DNA of 50,436 nucleotides from the NCBI GenBank assembly GCA_016931695.1, contig JAFGEI010000193.1, positions 1 to 50,436 on the forward strand, given 5' to 3'. The notes beneath the pieces were generated by a model. The model saw only the letters and a program-made list of their open reading frames with translations. It made no database searches and was not told where the DNA came from. The translations under genes and the position numbers were made by a program. Numbering within the stretch: the first letter of the stretch is position 1; the number at the start of each line of letters is the position of its first letter. This document shows, in pieces, positions 36,570 to 45,520 of this stretch. The stretch comes from Anaerolineae bacterium (GTDB taxonomy: Bacteria > Chloroflexota > Anaerolineae > B4-G1 > DUEL01).

Positions 36570-38576
36570 GTGAGTTTGCGAAAAGAACGGGCCAACCGGG
36601 CACTTTGCCCGGACAATCAGCCGCAGCAAAAAAAAGGAAAGGGGCAGGGTTTGCGGCGGGCCTACATCCGCTGCCTACCCTGCGCCGCTCTTTTTGCCGT
36701 TGCCTTTGTCGTCTATGGCTACGCCCTTGACTCGCCGTTCATGAAGGATGCGCCCGAGATGCTGGCCTGGCTGCAGAACCACACCCTGCTCACGCTATGG
36801 ACCGACGCCAGCGGCTTTCCCTTTTACCGTCCCCTGAGCTGGTGCGTGCTGATGGCGTTGTCGCCCGCCGGCCCGGCTGCGCTGCACCTGTTCAACATCG
36901 GGCTGCACGGCCTGGCCGCCGTGTTGCTGTGGCGAATCGTCGCGCGGTTGATGCCCGACCAGCGGTGGCTGGGCCCTGCCGCGGGGCTGCTCTTTCTCCT
37001 CTATCCCTTTTCCTACGAGGTGGTGACGACCACGGAGCCGGTGGTACAGACCGTTTCGCTGACGGCGATGCTGCTGGCTACGTCGTGCTACGTCGAGTGG
37101 AGAAAAGGCCTGCGCCTGCCCGGCCTGCTGGCTGCCTGCGCCAGCATCTTTGCCGGCGAGTACGGCGTCGTCCTGCCAGCCGTGCTCCTGGGCGTGGAGC
37201 TGTGGCAGGCCCGGCGGAGGGGGCAGCCCTTTCGCTGGCAGCGCACCCTCCCCTACTGGGGCCTGGCCGCTCTCTACCTCGTCGCCCGCACTGTCGTTCC
37301 CCGCAGCGCGCTGGGCGACTGGTCCCCCGGCCTGGAACTGGTTCCCAAGCTGCTCTACCTGCTGCAGGCCCTGTTCTATCCGCTCGCGCCGCTGGCCTTT
37401 CCCCTGGCCCGGCAACTGTCCATCTCGCCGGAAGCGGGACTGCTCGTCACCGCCGGCCTGGCAGCCGGCGCGGTGGCGCTGCTGGCCGGCCAGGCCCGCA
37501 ATCGCCCATCCTTCGTCGACGCGCTGCTCCTGGCGCTGGGGTGGACCGCGATCAATGCCAGTCCGCTCTTTTTGCTCAGCGCCGATTACCTGCTCAACGG
37601 TCCGCGCCTGCTCTACCTCCCTGCGGCGGGGATCGCGCTGTTCTGGGCGCTGGTCCTACTCGCCCTCCTGCAGCCGCTGCGCACCCGCCGCCCCGCCCTG
37701 GCCCTCGTCCTCTTTCTCCTGGTGACCGCCGCCATCGCCCTGCCGGCGTGGAACGCCAGCCGCCAGGTGGTCGAGACGGCAGAGGAGGTGGTCGACCTCT
37801 TTCTGAAATCCCAACGTCCGCCCCGCGACGCCGTGGTGGTCAACTTTGTCTCCTGGCTGGCCCCCAGCCCCCCGCTCTATCCCATCGGGAAACAGGGCTT
37901 TACCATCGTCCCCGGCTTTTCCGACCTGGGGACGCTGGCCTGGGCGAACCAGGCCCATCGGCCGCCCGGGATCGCGATCGACAGCCTTTTTTTCGGCATC
38001 GTCTGGCAGGAATGGGAGCTGGAGCAGCGCTTTTACCAGCAGCAGGTCGGGTGGGAGGAGCTGGCGGAGACAATCCAGGCCGGCGACCCGCTGCTGCTCT
38101 ACCGCTATACCCCGTCCGCCCTCGCGCTGGAAGAGATCGGCGCCGCACCCCTCGACGCAGCGCCTCCCGCCCCGCTGGCAGCGGTGGGAGAAACAGGCCT
38201 CACGCTGACGGCGCGCGCCGTTCTCCTGCCGCCGGGAGATCAACTGGCCGTCGTCATCGACTGGCAGGCAAGCGAAGCGGTGCCGCGCGACCTGACCGCC
38301 TTCGTCCACCTGTACAACGGCGCAGGCCAGGTGCTGCAGCAGCGAGACGGCCGCCCCCTGGGTGACCTTTACCCCTTCTGGCTCTGGCCGGCCGGGGAAT
38401 ACGTCCAGGAACGGCGTATCTTTTGGCTGGACGGCGCGCTGCCTGCCGGGGCATCCGTCGGCGTCGGCGTGTACGATCCCGCCACCGGCGAGCGCCTCTT
38501 GTTGACCTCCCTGTCATCTGATGCTACAATCACCGACAATGGCCTGCGCGTCCCAATTCTGAGGGACAGACAATGA
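36570..38576 (+). CDS. GT-C-like polytopic membrane protein
   Basis: A 668-residue protein with a basic cytoplasmic N-terminus (1-34), about ten hydrophobic segments between residues 36 and 405, and a soluble extracytoplasmic C-terminal region (410-668). The loop after the first helix holds D60 and E63 (FMKDAPEML), similar in position to the acidic residues of GT-C glycosyltransferases, and helix spacing fits the same group. No specific family could be named with certainty. The start is GTG at 36570, 36 bp after the MITE end, so the element may supply or interrupt its promoter. It precedes rimO by 22 bp. Confidence 0.7.
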   Translation: MSLRKERANRALCPDNQPQQKKGKGQGLRRAYIRCLPCAALFAVAFVVYGYALDSPFMKDAPEMLAWLQNHTLLTLWTDASGFPFYRPLSWCVLMALSPAGPAALHLFNIGLHGLAAVLLWRIVARLMPDQRWLGPAAGLLFLLYPFSYEVVTTTEPVVQTVSLTAMLLATSCYVEWRKGLRLPGLLAACASIFAGEYGVVLPAVLLGVELWQARRRGQPFRWQRTLPYWGLAALYLVARTVVPRSALGDWSPGLELVPKLLYLLQALFYPLAPLAFPLARQLSISPEAGLLVTAGLAAGAVALLAGQARNRPSFVDALLLALGWTAINASPLFLLSADYLLNGPRLLYLPAAGIALFWALVLLALLQPLRTRRPALALVLFLLVTAAIALPAWNASRQVVETAEEVVDLFLKSQRPPRDAVVVNFVSWLAPSPPLYPIGKQGFTIVPGFSDLGTLAWANQAHRPPGIAIDSLFFGIVWQEWELEQRFYQQQVGWEELAETIQAGDPLLLYRYTPSALALEEIGAAPLDAAPPAPLAAVGETGLTLTARAVLLPPGDQLAVVIDWQASEAVPRDLTAFVHLYNGAGQVLQQRDGRPLGDLYPFWLWPAGEYVQERRIFWLDGALPAGASVGVGVYDPATGERLLLTSLSSDATITDNGLRVPILRDRQ

Positions 38577-38598
38577 GCAGGCCGCGGATTTCAGCCTT

Positions 38599-40260
38599 GT
38601 GAGCAAGCAGAAGAACGAACGCTTTTTTATCCTCTCTCTCGGCTGCCCTAAAAACAGCGTCGACGCGCAGGGCATGGCGACGCTGCTGGAGCGGGCCGGC
38701 TATCGGACGGCGACTGACCCCCGTCGGGCCGACCTGCTCGTCGTCAACACCTGCGGCTTTATCGAACCCGCCCGGCAAGAGTCATTGGCCACGCTGGAGG
38801 AACTGGCGCGGGAGAAACGGCCCCACCAGACCCTGCTCGCCGCTGGCTGCTGGTCCCAACGAGACCCGCAGGCGATCCTGAACGCAGTGCCCCAGGTCGA
38901 CGGCCTGCTGGGTACGCGAAACTGGAGCGACATCGTGACGGTAGCACAACAGGCGGCGCAGCCGCAGCGCACCGCGCCCCTCGTCCACCTGCCCCCCACC
39001 CCCACCACGGCAACGGACGAAGCGGGCCTGCCGCGCGCAGTCATCCAGGGCAGCAGCAGCTATCTCAAGATCGCCGACGGCTGCAGCCGCCCCTGCGCGT
39101 TCTGCGCCATTCCGCTCATCAAGGGTCCCGCCGTCAGCCGCCCCGTGGCGTCGATCCTGCAGGATGCCGCCTTCCTGGCCGCCGCCGGGGTCCAAGAGAT
39201 CATCCTCATCGCCCAGGATACGACCGCTTACGGCCGCGACCTGGGGATGGCGGACGGGCTGGCCGAGTTGCTGGAGCAGCTCTGCCGACACGTGCCGGAC
39301 GTACCCTGGATTCGCATCATGTACGCCTTCCCCGGCGCCGTCACGCCCCGCCTGATCGAGCTGATAGCCGCGCAGCCGCAGGTTCTCCCCTACCTCGACA
39401 TCCCCTTGCAGCACGCCCACCCGGCAGTCCTGCGGCGGATGCGCCGCCCGGCCGACGTGGACTGGGTGCGGCGGACCATATCGACACTGCGGGAGCGTAT
39501 CCCCCACATCGCCATCCGCACCGCCTTCATCGCCGGCTACCCCGGCGAGACGGCAGCCGAGTTTGCCGCACTGCTCGACTTTGTGCAAGAAATGGCGTTC
39601 GACCGCGTCGGCGTCTTTACCTACTCCCACGAGACGGGAACCGCGGCCGCCGGCCTGGTCGACAACGTCCCACCGGAGGTGAAAGAAGAACGCTGGGCCC
39701 GGCTGATGGAGACCCAGCAACCTATCTCCCTGGCCAAAAACAAGGCGCTGGTCGGCCAGGTGCTCGACGTGTTGATCGAGGGGCAGGGGGAAGGGATGAG
39801 CGTGGGGCGCAGCTACCGCGACGCACCCGAGATCGACGGCCTGGTACTGCTGGAAGGAACCGCACCGTTGAACAAGCTGCTCCAGGTCCAAATCACCCGC
39901 GCCCTGGAATACGACTTGATTGGCAAGTCCGTGGAGGTAAAAGATGAGGATAACGACCAAGCTGCTGATTGCATTTCTGGCCGTATCCATCCTGCCCCTG
40001 ACAACAGTTGGGGTCGCCGGGCTGCAGGCCATGCAGGCGGTAGGCACCCTGGCGACGCAGAAGAGCACGACCGCCCTGACCGAACTGGGAGAGGATGCGA
40101 TCCGCCAACAAGCGTCGGCCGTGGCCGAGGAGATCAGGCTGTACCTGGAAGCCCATCCCGAACTGCTGGACCTACCAGCGGAAGAACTGCAGGCAAACCA
40201 GGTCCTCGCCGCCATCGCCGTCCAGCCCGTGGGCGAGACCGGCTACACCGCCGTCTATGA
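38599..40260 (+). CDS. rimO: Ribosomal protein S12 methylthiotransferase RimO, with abnormal C-terminal extension
   Basis: RimO is a radical-SAM enzyme that methylthiolates an aspartate of ribosomal protein S12. The sequence has the N-terminal cluster domain (LSLGCPKNSVDAQGM, VVNTCGFI, LLAAGCWSQRD), the radical-SAM CSRPCAFC motif followed by AIPLIKGP, and a TRAM domain ending in ITRALEYDLIGKSVEV near residue 447. Homologues stop about there, but this frame continues 105 codons into the next gene with a low-complexity Arg/Pro/Gly composition typical of out-of-frame sequence. A stop in another frame (TGA at 39945, overlapping the downstream ATG) looks ancestral. The start is GTG at 38599. Confidence 0.85.
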   Translation: MSKQKNERFFILSLGCPKNSVDAQGMATLLERAGYRTATDPRRADLLVVNTCGFIEPARQESLATLEELAREKRPHQTLLAAGCWSQRDPQAILNAVPQVDGLLGTRNWSDIVTVAQQAAQPQRTAPLVHLPPTPTTATDEAGLPRAVIQGSSSYLKIADGCSRPCAFCAIPLIKGPAVSRPVASILQDAAFLAAAGVQEIILIAQDTTAYGRDLGMADGLAELLEQLCRHVPDVPWIRIMYAFPGAVTPRLIELIAAQPQVLPYLDIPLQHAHPAVLRRMRRPADVDWVRRTISTLRERIPHIAIRTAFIAGYPGETAAEFAALLDFVQEMAFDRVGVFTYSHETGTAAAGLVDNVPPEVKEERWARLMETQQPISLAKNKALVGQVLDVLIEGQGEGMSVGRSYRDAPEIDGLVLLEGTAPLNKLLQVQITRALEYDLIGKSVEVKDEDNDQAADCISGRIHPAPDNSWGRRAAGHAGGRHPGDAEEHDRPDRTGRGCDPPTSVGRGRGDQAVPGSPSRTAGPTSGRTAGKPGPRRHRRPARGRDRLHRRL

Positions 40261-40939
40261 TCGCAACGGCATCACCCACTTTCACAGCAACCCGGCCATC
40301 GTCGACGTCGACTTGCACACCCTGGCCGCTTCCCTGCCCAGCTTTTGGGCCATTCTGGAGGCCAGCTTGGACGGGACGGCGGTCAGCGGCTACTACGAAT
40401 GGCAGGACGCCGACGGATCGATTCGCGACAAGTTTATGAGCTGTGTGCCGGTCGCCGGTACCGGCCTGCGGGTTGCCGCCACCACCTACATCGACGAGTT
40501 CCAGCAGCCGGTGCGCGCGATCGAGGAAGAAATCGCCACCATCACCGCCAGGGTGCAGCGGAACCTGCTGATCGGGCTGCTGGTCGCCGGGTGCATCGCC
40601 GCCGGGTTGGCCCTCTGGCTGTCATGGGGGATCAGCCAGCCCGTCAGCCGTCTCATCAAGGCGGCGGCGACGCTGGAGCAGGGCGATTACCGCCCAGAGG
40701 AGATGGCAGCCGAGACGGACCGCCGGGACGACCTGGGGCAGTTGGCCCGCGCGTTCGACCGGATGGCCCAGGAGGTCCAGAACCGCCACGAGAACCTCAG
40801 CCGCCAACTCGACGATTTGCGCATCCAGATCGACGAGGTCAAACGGGCACAGCACGTCGCGCAAATCACCGAGACAGAATACTTTCAATACTTGCAGGAA
40901 AAAGTTCGCAGAATGAAACGAGGACAGATAGAAGAATGA
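39944..40939 (+). CDS. Cache-HAMP membrane sensor without output domain
   Basis: A 331-residue protein: transmembrane helix 1 at about 7-30, an extracytoplasmic Cache-like sensor domain (about 35-200, with GYTAVYDRNGITHFHSNP and GTGLRVAATTYIDEF), helix 2 at about 207-230, a HAMP domain (about 230-285, ISQPVSRLIKAAATLEQGDY) and a coiled coil (285-310). The C-terminus ETEYFQYLQEKVRRMKR recurs in similar HAMP proteins as I recall, but no kinase, cyclase or methyl-accepting region follows. It would need a partner protein. GGAGG lies before the ATG. It overlaps the extension of rimO out of frame. Confidence 0.82.
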   Translation: MRITTKLLIAFLAVSILPLTTVGVAGLQAMQAVGTLATQKSTTALTELGEDAIRQQASAVAEEIRLYLEAHPELLDLPAEELQANQVLAAIAVQPVGETGYTAVYDRNGITHFHSNPAIVDVDLHTLAASLPSFWAILEASLDGTAVSGYYEWQDADGSIRDKFMSCVPVAGTGLRVAATTYIDEFQQPVRAIEEEIATITARVQRNLLIGLLVAGCIAAGLALWLSWGISQPVSRLIKAAATLEQGDYRPEEMAAETDRRDDLGQLARAFDRMAQEVQNRHENLSRQLDDLRIQIDEVKRAQHVAQITETEYFQYLQEKVRRMKRGQIEE

Positions 40940-40962
40940 GCAGTTGAACAATGGAAGCTGAA

Positions 40963-41922
40963 ATGTCCCAATTCGACCTTGACGCGTTCACCGATGACGA
41001 GAGCCCCGAGGCGAGCGTCTATACTGACGGGGGCTGCGATCCCAATCCGGGCCCCGGCGGATGGGGGGCGATCATTCGCTGGGCTGGGCGGGAGTGGGTG
41101 CTGAGCGGCAACGACCCCGAGACGACGAACAACCGCATGGAACTCTGCGCCGCCGCCGCGGCCCTGGCTTTGTTGGAAGGCATGCTGGGGCGCTGCCAGG
41201 TCACGCTCTACACCGACTCCCAGTACGTGCGGCAGGGGATCACCCAGTGGATCAGCGGTTGGGTGAGCCGCGGCTGGCTCACCCGCTCCAAGACCCCGGT
41301 CAAGAACCAGGACTTGTGGCGGCGGCTGCACCGGCTGGCCCAGGCTCACGACGTCACCTGGCACTGGTTGGAGGGCCATGCCGGCCATCCCCTGAACGAG
41401 CGGGCGGACTGGCTGGCGCGGGAGGCTCGGCGGGCGCTGTACCGCGGCCCGGGGGCGCCGGACGCGCGCCAGCCGGACGGCAACGACCGTCCCATGGTAG
41501 AAATATGCGTCAAATCGTCCGGCCACGGCGCCGGTGGATGGGGCGCCGTGCTGCGAATGGGCCAACACGCCAGGGCCCTCAGCGGCCAGGCGCCAGCCGC
41601 GACGGCCAACGCCATGCTCATCCGCGGGGCAACAGAGGCCCTCAACGCACTGAACCGGCCGTGCCAGGTCACGGTCTATTCCGACGCCCAGTACCTGATC
41701 AAGGGCGCTTCGAGCTGGCTCAAGAACTGGCAATCCCGCGGCTGGCAGACGCGAGACGGCAAACCGATCGCCAACCGCGAGGAATGGGAGGCGCTGCTGG
41801 CGGCCGCCCGGCCGCATCGCGTCAATTGGCTGCTGGCCCAGGGCGATGCGATCCCCGCCGACCTGGCGTGGGCCGGGGAATTGGCCGCCGCGGCTGCATC
41901 TGAGCCAGAAGCCGCAGAATAA
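40963..41922 (+). CDS. Tandem RNase HI-domain protein
   Basis: The 319-residue protein has two RNase HI domains. The first (about 16-155) keeps the catalytic set D22 (YTDGG), E59 (NRMEL), D84 (YTDSQYV) and D148 (ERADWLA), plus the GHAGH histidine, and should cleave RNA in RNA-DNA hybrids. The second (about 178-305) keeps the fold strands [11 protein letters not shown] and [20 protein letters not shown], but the first aspartate, the glutamate (MLI) and the active-site histidine are lost. GGAAG is five bases before ATG 40963; ATG 40951 would add four residues. It follows the HAMP gene by 23 bp. Confidence 0.85.
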   Translation: MSQFDLDAFTDDESPEASVYTDGGCDPNPGPGGWGAIIRWAGREWVLSGNDPETTNNRMELCAAAAALALLEGMLGRCQVTLYTDSQYVRQGITQWISGWVSRGWLTRSKTPVKNQDLWRRLHRLAQAHDVTWHWLEGHAGHPLNERADWLAREARRALYRGPGAPDARQPDGNDRPMVEICVKSSGHGAGGWGAVLRMGQHARALSGQAPAATANAMLIRGATEALNALNRPCQVTVYSDAQYLIKGASSWLKNWQSRGWQTRDGKPIANREEWEALLAAARPHRVNWLLAQGDAIPADLAWAGELAAAAASEPEAAE

Positions 41923-41931
41923 CAAGACGCG

Positions 41932-42759
41932 CTATCCCAGGGCCTCCTGCAGCCCATCCCCCACCAGGTTCGCCGCCAGGACAGTCAAGGTGAGCGCCAG
42001 GCCAGGGAAGCCGCTGGCCCAGGGGGCAGCCCGCAGGTAACCCCGCCCTTCGGCTAGCATGCTGCCCCATTCCGGGACGCCCAGCGGCGCCCCCAGTCCC
42101 AGGAAATTGAGGGCCGCGCCGTTGAGCAGCAGCCAGCCCAGTTGGGTCGCCGTAAAAGCGACCAGGGAAGGCAGCGCGTTAGGAAAAACGTGGCGGACGG
42201 CAATGCGCCAGGGGGAGCAGCCAATCGACCAGGCAGCCTCGATGTACGGTTGGGCCCGCACCTCGCGGGCAATACTGCGGGCAACACGGGCATAGGGGGG
42301 GACGGCGGCGATGCCCACCGCCACGGCCACCGATACGAGCCCGGTACCCAGAATTGCGACCACTGCCATCGCCAGCAGCAGGGGCGGAAAGGCGAGCCAC
42401 GCATCGACCAGGCGCATCAGCAGCGCATCGACCCGGCCACCCCCACTCCCCGCCGCCAATCCCAGCGGCAGTCCAATCCCGATCGCTAACGACAACGCCA
42501 GCCCGCCCATCTGCAGCGTCCAACGCCCCCCCCACAACAGCCGGGCAAGAATATCCCGCCCCAGGAAATCCGTCCCCAGGACGTGCGCTATCCCCGGCGG
42601 CTGGAGCGCATGCAGAGAATCGATCGCCTGGGGATCCGCGACGGGCAGCAAGGGCGCCAGGGCAGCGACGGCGACCACGAGCAGCAGCCAGGCCAGTGCC
42701 AGCAAGGTGATTGGCTGGCGCGGCAGAGGGCGCCGGCGCGGCGCAACCCACTCGATCAT
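41932..42759 (-). CDS. ABC transporter permease, DppC/OppC type
   Basis: The 275-residue permease has an N-terminal helix (ITLLALAWLLLVVAVAALAPLL), the DppC signature HVLGTDFLGRDILARLLWGGR, about six helices in all and the EAA-like loop EAAWSIGCSPWRIAVRHVFPN. It pairs with the DppB-type permease encoded just upstream; their overlap is ATGA. GGGAGGAG precedes the ATG at 42759, and a longer frame to 42882 lacks a ribosome site. No ATPase gene follows it, so energising subunits must be encoded elsewhere. Confidence 0.88.
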   Translation of the reverse strand: MIEWVAPRRRPLPRQPITLLALAWLLLVVAVAALAPLLPVADPQAIDSLHALQPPGIAHVLGTDFLGRDILARLLWGGRWTLQMGGLALSLAIGIGLPLGLAAGSGGGRVDALLMRLVDAWLAFPPLLLAMAVVAILGTGLVSVAVAVGIAAVPPYARVARSIAREVRAQPYIEAAWSIGCSPWRIAVRHVFPNALPSLVAFTATQLGWLLLNGAALNFLGLGAPLGVPEWGSMLAEGRGYLRAAPWASGFPGLALTLTVLAANLVGDGLQEALG

Positions 42760-43688
42760 ACCCGCTCCTCCCACAAGCGGGGGTCGAGCCAGGCCTGCAG
42801 CACGTCTGCCGCCCAATTGACCAACACGTATGCCACAGCGCCGACCAGGATCACCCCGCGCACGACCGGCAAGTCCTGCCACAGGATTGCCTCCACCGCC
42901 AGCCGGCCCAGCCCGCGCCGGGCAAAGACCGATTCGGTGATAACCGCTCCACCTAACAGGAAGCCGAACTGCAGCGCCGTCACAGCGAGGGCGGGGCCCA
43001 CCGCCGCGCGGAGGACGTGGACCAGCAGCACGCGTCGAGCGCCCAGCCCCCGCGCCCGCGCCGCCAGCACAAAGGGCGCCCCCAGCACCTCCGCCACGCG
43101 AGCCCGCACCATCCGCGCGATGGAGCCGGACAGGGCAAAGCCCAAGACTGCAGCCGGCAGCACCAGGTGGCGCAGTCCGCCTTCACCGCCAGCGGGGAAA
43201 CGGCATAGTTGGAGGGAAAAAAAGAGGATGGCTAACAGGCCCGACCAGTAGGTCGGCGTGGAGAGGCCCACCGCCGCAACCGCTGTCGCCGCCACGTCCA
43301 CCCAGGTGCCCTGCCGGACCGCCGCCAGCACGCCGAGCCCAAGCCCCAAGGCGACCCCCACCGCCGTCGCCGCCAGGGCCAGCTCAGCCGTCGGCAACAG
43401 CTGTTCCAGCACCATCCGCCCCACCGGCCGGCCGTGCAGCCAGGAGTAGCCCAGGTTCCCCCGCGCCAGGTCCGAAATGTAGCGTAGATACTGCACCAGC
43501 CAGGGGTCATCGAGACCCAGCCGTTCCCGCCGCGCGGCAACCTGGTCGGCAGTTGCGCCGGAGGCAGCCAGCAGCGCCTGGGCGGGATCGCCGGGGGTCA
43601 GCTGCAGGGCGATGAAAGCCAGGGTCGCCGAGAGCCACAGGACAAAGAGCGCATGAAAAAACCTGCGGGCCAAGTATGACGGTGTCAT
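42756..43688 (-). CDS. ABC transporter permease, DppB/OppB type
   Basis: The 310-residue protein begins with YLARRFFHALFVLWLSATLAFIALQLTPGDPAQALL, the classic DppB start, has the LARGNLGYSWLHGRPV segment, five to six helices, and the EAA loop VLAARARGLGARRVLLVHVLRAA. Together with the DppC-type partner it forms the membrane channel of an oligopeptide, dipeptide or nickel-type importer. It follows the binding-protein gene by 66 bp on the same strand. Confidence 0.88.
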   Translation of the reverse strand: MTPSYLARRFFHALFVLWLSATLAFIALQLTPGDPAQALLAASGATADQVAARRERLGLDDPWLVQYLRYISDLARGNLGYSWLHGRPVGRMVLEQLLPTAELALAATAVGVALGLGLGVLAAVRQGTWVDVAATAVAAVGLSTPTYWSGLLAILFFSLQLCRFPAGGEGGLRHLVLPAAVLGFALSGSIARMVRARVAEVLGAPFVLAARARGLGARRVLLVHVLRAAVGPALAVTALQFGFLLGGAVITESVFARRGLGRLAVEAILWQDLPVVRGVILVGAVAYVLVNWAADVLQAWLDPRLWEERV

Positions 43689-43754
43689 CGGATCGACTCA
43701 AGGCCAACAGGCAGCATCACGCCGCCCGGCCCACCCTTCCCCACAAGGTGCGCG

Positions 43755-45320
43755 CTACCGGTCCTCGAGCGTCACGTCAATCAGTTGGGGGAACCAGCCC
43801 TGGGCGTCAAAACGCAGCCCCTGGACGCGGCGGCTGATCCCGTTCAAATTGACATAATCGCGGATCGGGATCACCAGGGCTTGCTGCATCACCTGGCGCT
43901 GGACCCGGCTGTAGAGAGCGACGCGCTGCTGGCGATCGCCAAGCTGCGCCGCTTCTTCGAGCCAAAAGTCCATCTCCGGATCGTTCACGCCCGACCAGTT
44001 AAAGAGCGCCTGGGAGTGAAAGAACTTGCGCAGGATATCGGGATCGCTGCCGGAGAGGGTAAAGGGGATCAGGTGGTGCGTGCCTTCGCTGGCAATGGAT
44101 AATGCCTCCGGATAGCTGACGACCTGGCTCACCGTATCGACTCCGATCGCTCGCCATTGAGCAGCAGCCATCTGGCCAATCTCGGGCATGTATCCCCAGC
44201 TCATCAGGTAGAGATCGAGAACCAGGGGTTCGCCCTCCCGGTCGCGGATGCCGTCGCCGTCCGAATCGCTCCACCCGGCCCGTTCCAACAAGTCGGCGGC
44301 CCGCTCGGCGTTGTAGGGGTACATCCCCTGCACGGCCGGCTCGTAGCCAAGGGTCGCCGCCGCCAATGGGCCATAGGCCACCGGCGAGGTGTCGGCAAAG
44401 ATCGCCGTGACGATCGCCTGGCGATCGGTGCCATAGAGCAGCGCCTGCCGGACCAAGACATCGTCGAGGGGCGGGCGGGCAGTGTTCATAAACAGCATCA
44501 AGGAAACGCCGGGCACGGCGGCGGGCACGATGGCAAAGTCGTCGCTTTCCGACAAGCGGCTGGCATCCTGGGGGGGGATTTCACCCATCACCTGCACCTC
44601 CCCCGTCTCCAGCGCAGGAGACCGCGTTGCCGGGTCGACAAAGAAGCGGAACTCGATCTCTTCCACCTGGGCCGTCTCGTTCGCATAGATCTCGGGCCCC
44701 CAGGCATAATCCGGGTTGCGCCGCAGCAACAAATGATCGCCGGGCACGTACTCGGCAAAAATATAGGGGCCGGTCCCCACCTGGTGCAACTGGTATTCCT
44801 CCCCCCACTCTGCCAGCGCCGCCGGCGAGGCCATCCCCAAATAGACCTGGCTCAAGGCATCCAGGAGCGGGGTAAAAGGCTCGCCGAGGTAGATGCGAAT
44901 GGTATAGTCGTCGACGACCTCCGCGTGATCGTACGGGCCGAGCATAAAGCGCGCCTTTTGGGAGGCCAGGTCGTCGCTGGTGATCCGCTCCAGGTTGTAG
45001 CGCACCGCTTCGGCGTCAAAGGGGATGCCATCGTGAAACACGATGTCCTGCCGCAGGTAAAAGGTATAGACCAGCCCGTCATCCGACACCTCCCACCGCT
45101 CAGCCAACCCAGCGACAAAGCAATTGCACGACAAGTCCTGGTAGACCAGCGTGTCGTACACCGCGGTGAGGGGGATGCCCAACTCGGAGGAAGCATTGAC
45201 GTGGGGATCGATCCCCGAAGGGGCCAGGGTCAGCCCATAGACCAGGCGATCGCCAGGCCGGGCGGCGCAGGCGGGAATGATGGCGACCAACAATGCAAAC
45301 AAGATCGTGAAACGACGCAT
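43755..45320 (-). CDS. Family 5 extracellular solute-binding lipoprotein
   Basis: A 521-residue lipoprotein with signal ending in IIPAC (C18) and the SBP_bac_5 fold: LTLAPSGIDPHVNASSELGIPLTAVYDTLV, WEVSDDGLVYTFYLRQDIVFHDGIPFDAEAV, GTGPYIFAEYVPGDHLLLRRNPDY, DDVLVRQALLYGTDRQAIV. It delivers peptides, nickel or other small solutes to the DppBC-like permeases encoded downstream. GGGAG precedes the ATG by a few bases. Its fold is the same as the C-terminal domain of the cytoplasmic giant at 9344-13231. Confidence 0.92.
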   Translation of the reverse strand: MRRFTILFALLVAIIPACAARPGDRLVYGLTLAPSGIDPHVNASSELGIPLTAVYDTLVYQDLSCNCFVAGLAERWEVSDDGLVYTFYLRQDIVFHDGIPFDAEAVRYNLERITSDDLASQKARFMLGPYDHAEVVDDYTIRIYLGEPFTPLLDALSQVYLGMASPAALAEWGEEYQLHQVGTGPYIFAEYVPGDHLLLRRNPDYAWGPEIYANETAQVEEIEFRFFVDPATRSPALETGEVQVMGEIPPQDASRLSESDDFAIVPAAVPGVSLMLFMNTARPPLDDVLVRQALLYGTDRQAIVTAIFADTSPVAYGPLAAATLGYEPAVQGMYPYNAERAADLLERAGWSDSDGDGIRDREGEPLVLDLYLMSWGYMPEIGQMAAAQWRAIGVDTVSQVVSYPEALSIASEGTHHLIPFTLSGSDPDILRKFFHSQALFNWSGVNDPEMDFWLEEAAQLGDRQQRVALYSRVQRQVMQQALVIPIRDYVNLNGISRRVQGLRFDAQGWFPQLIDVTLEDR

Positions 45321-45347
45321 TTTACTCCCTCGCTAGATTTCATATTC

Positions 45348-45480
45348 TCAGTACTTTACGAAAAGCTCGTGGCGGATTCCCGCCTTTGCGGGACAAGTTG
45401 CCAAATCCGCCATATTCCGCTGGAATCTGGCAGCCTGTCCCGCATCGGGAATCCAGCGGGAGCTTTTCGTGATCTACTGA
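45348..45480. repeat. 133-bp imperfect palindrome
   Basis: The ends match as TCAGTA-N4-ACGAAAAGCTC on both strands (45348-45368 and 45460-45480), and the interior continues to pair through GGATTCCCG, GCGGGACA and TGCCA blocks. It lies in the 200-bp gap between the binding-protein gene and the DUF3090 gene, both on the minus strand. It could fold into a very stable RNA hairpin or be a small mobile element. A short AACTGC palindrome follows at 45490-45508. Confidence 0.7.
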
Positions 45481-45520
45481 TTCTACCGGCAACTGCTCAG
45501 GCAGTTACTTTTACTGCTGA

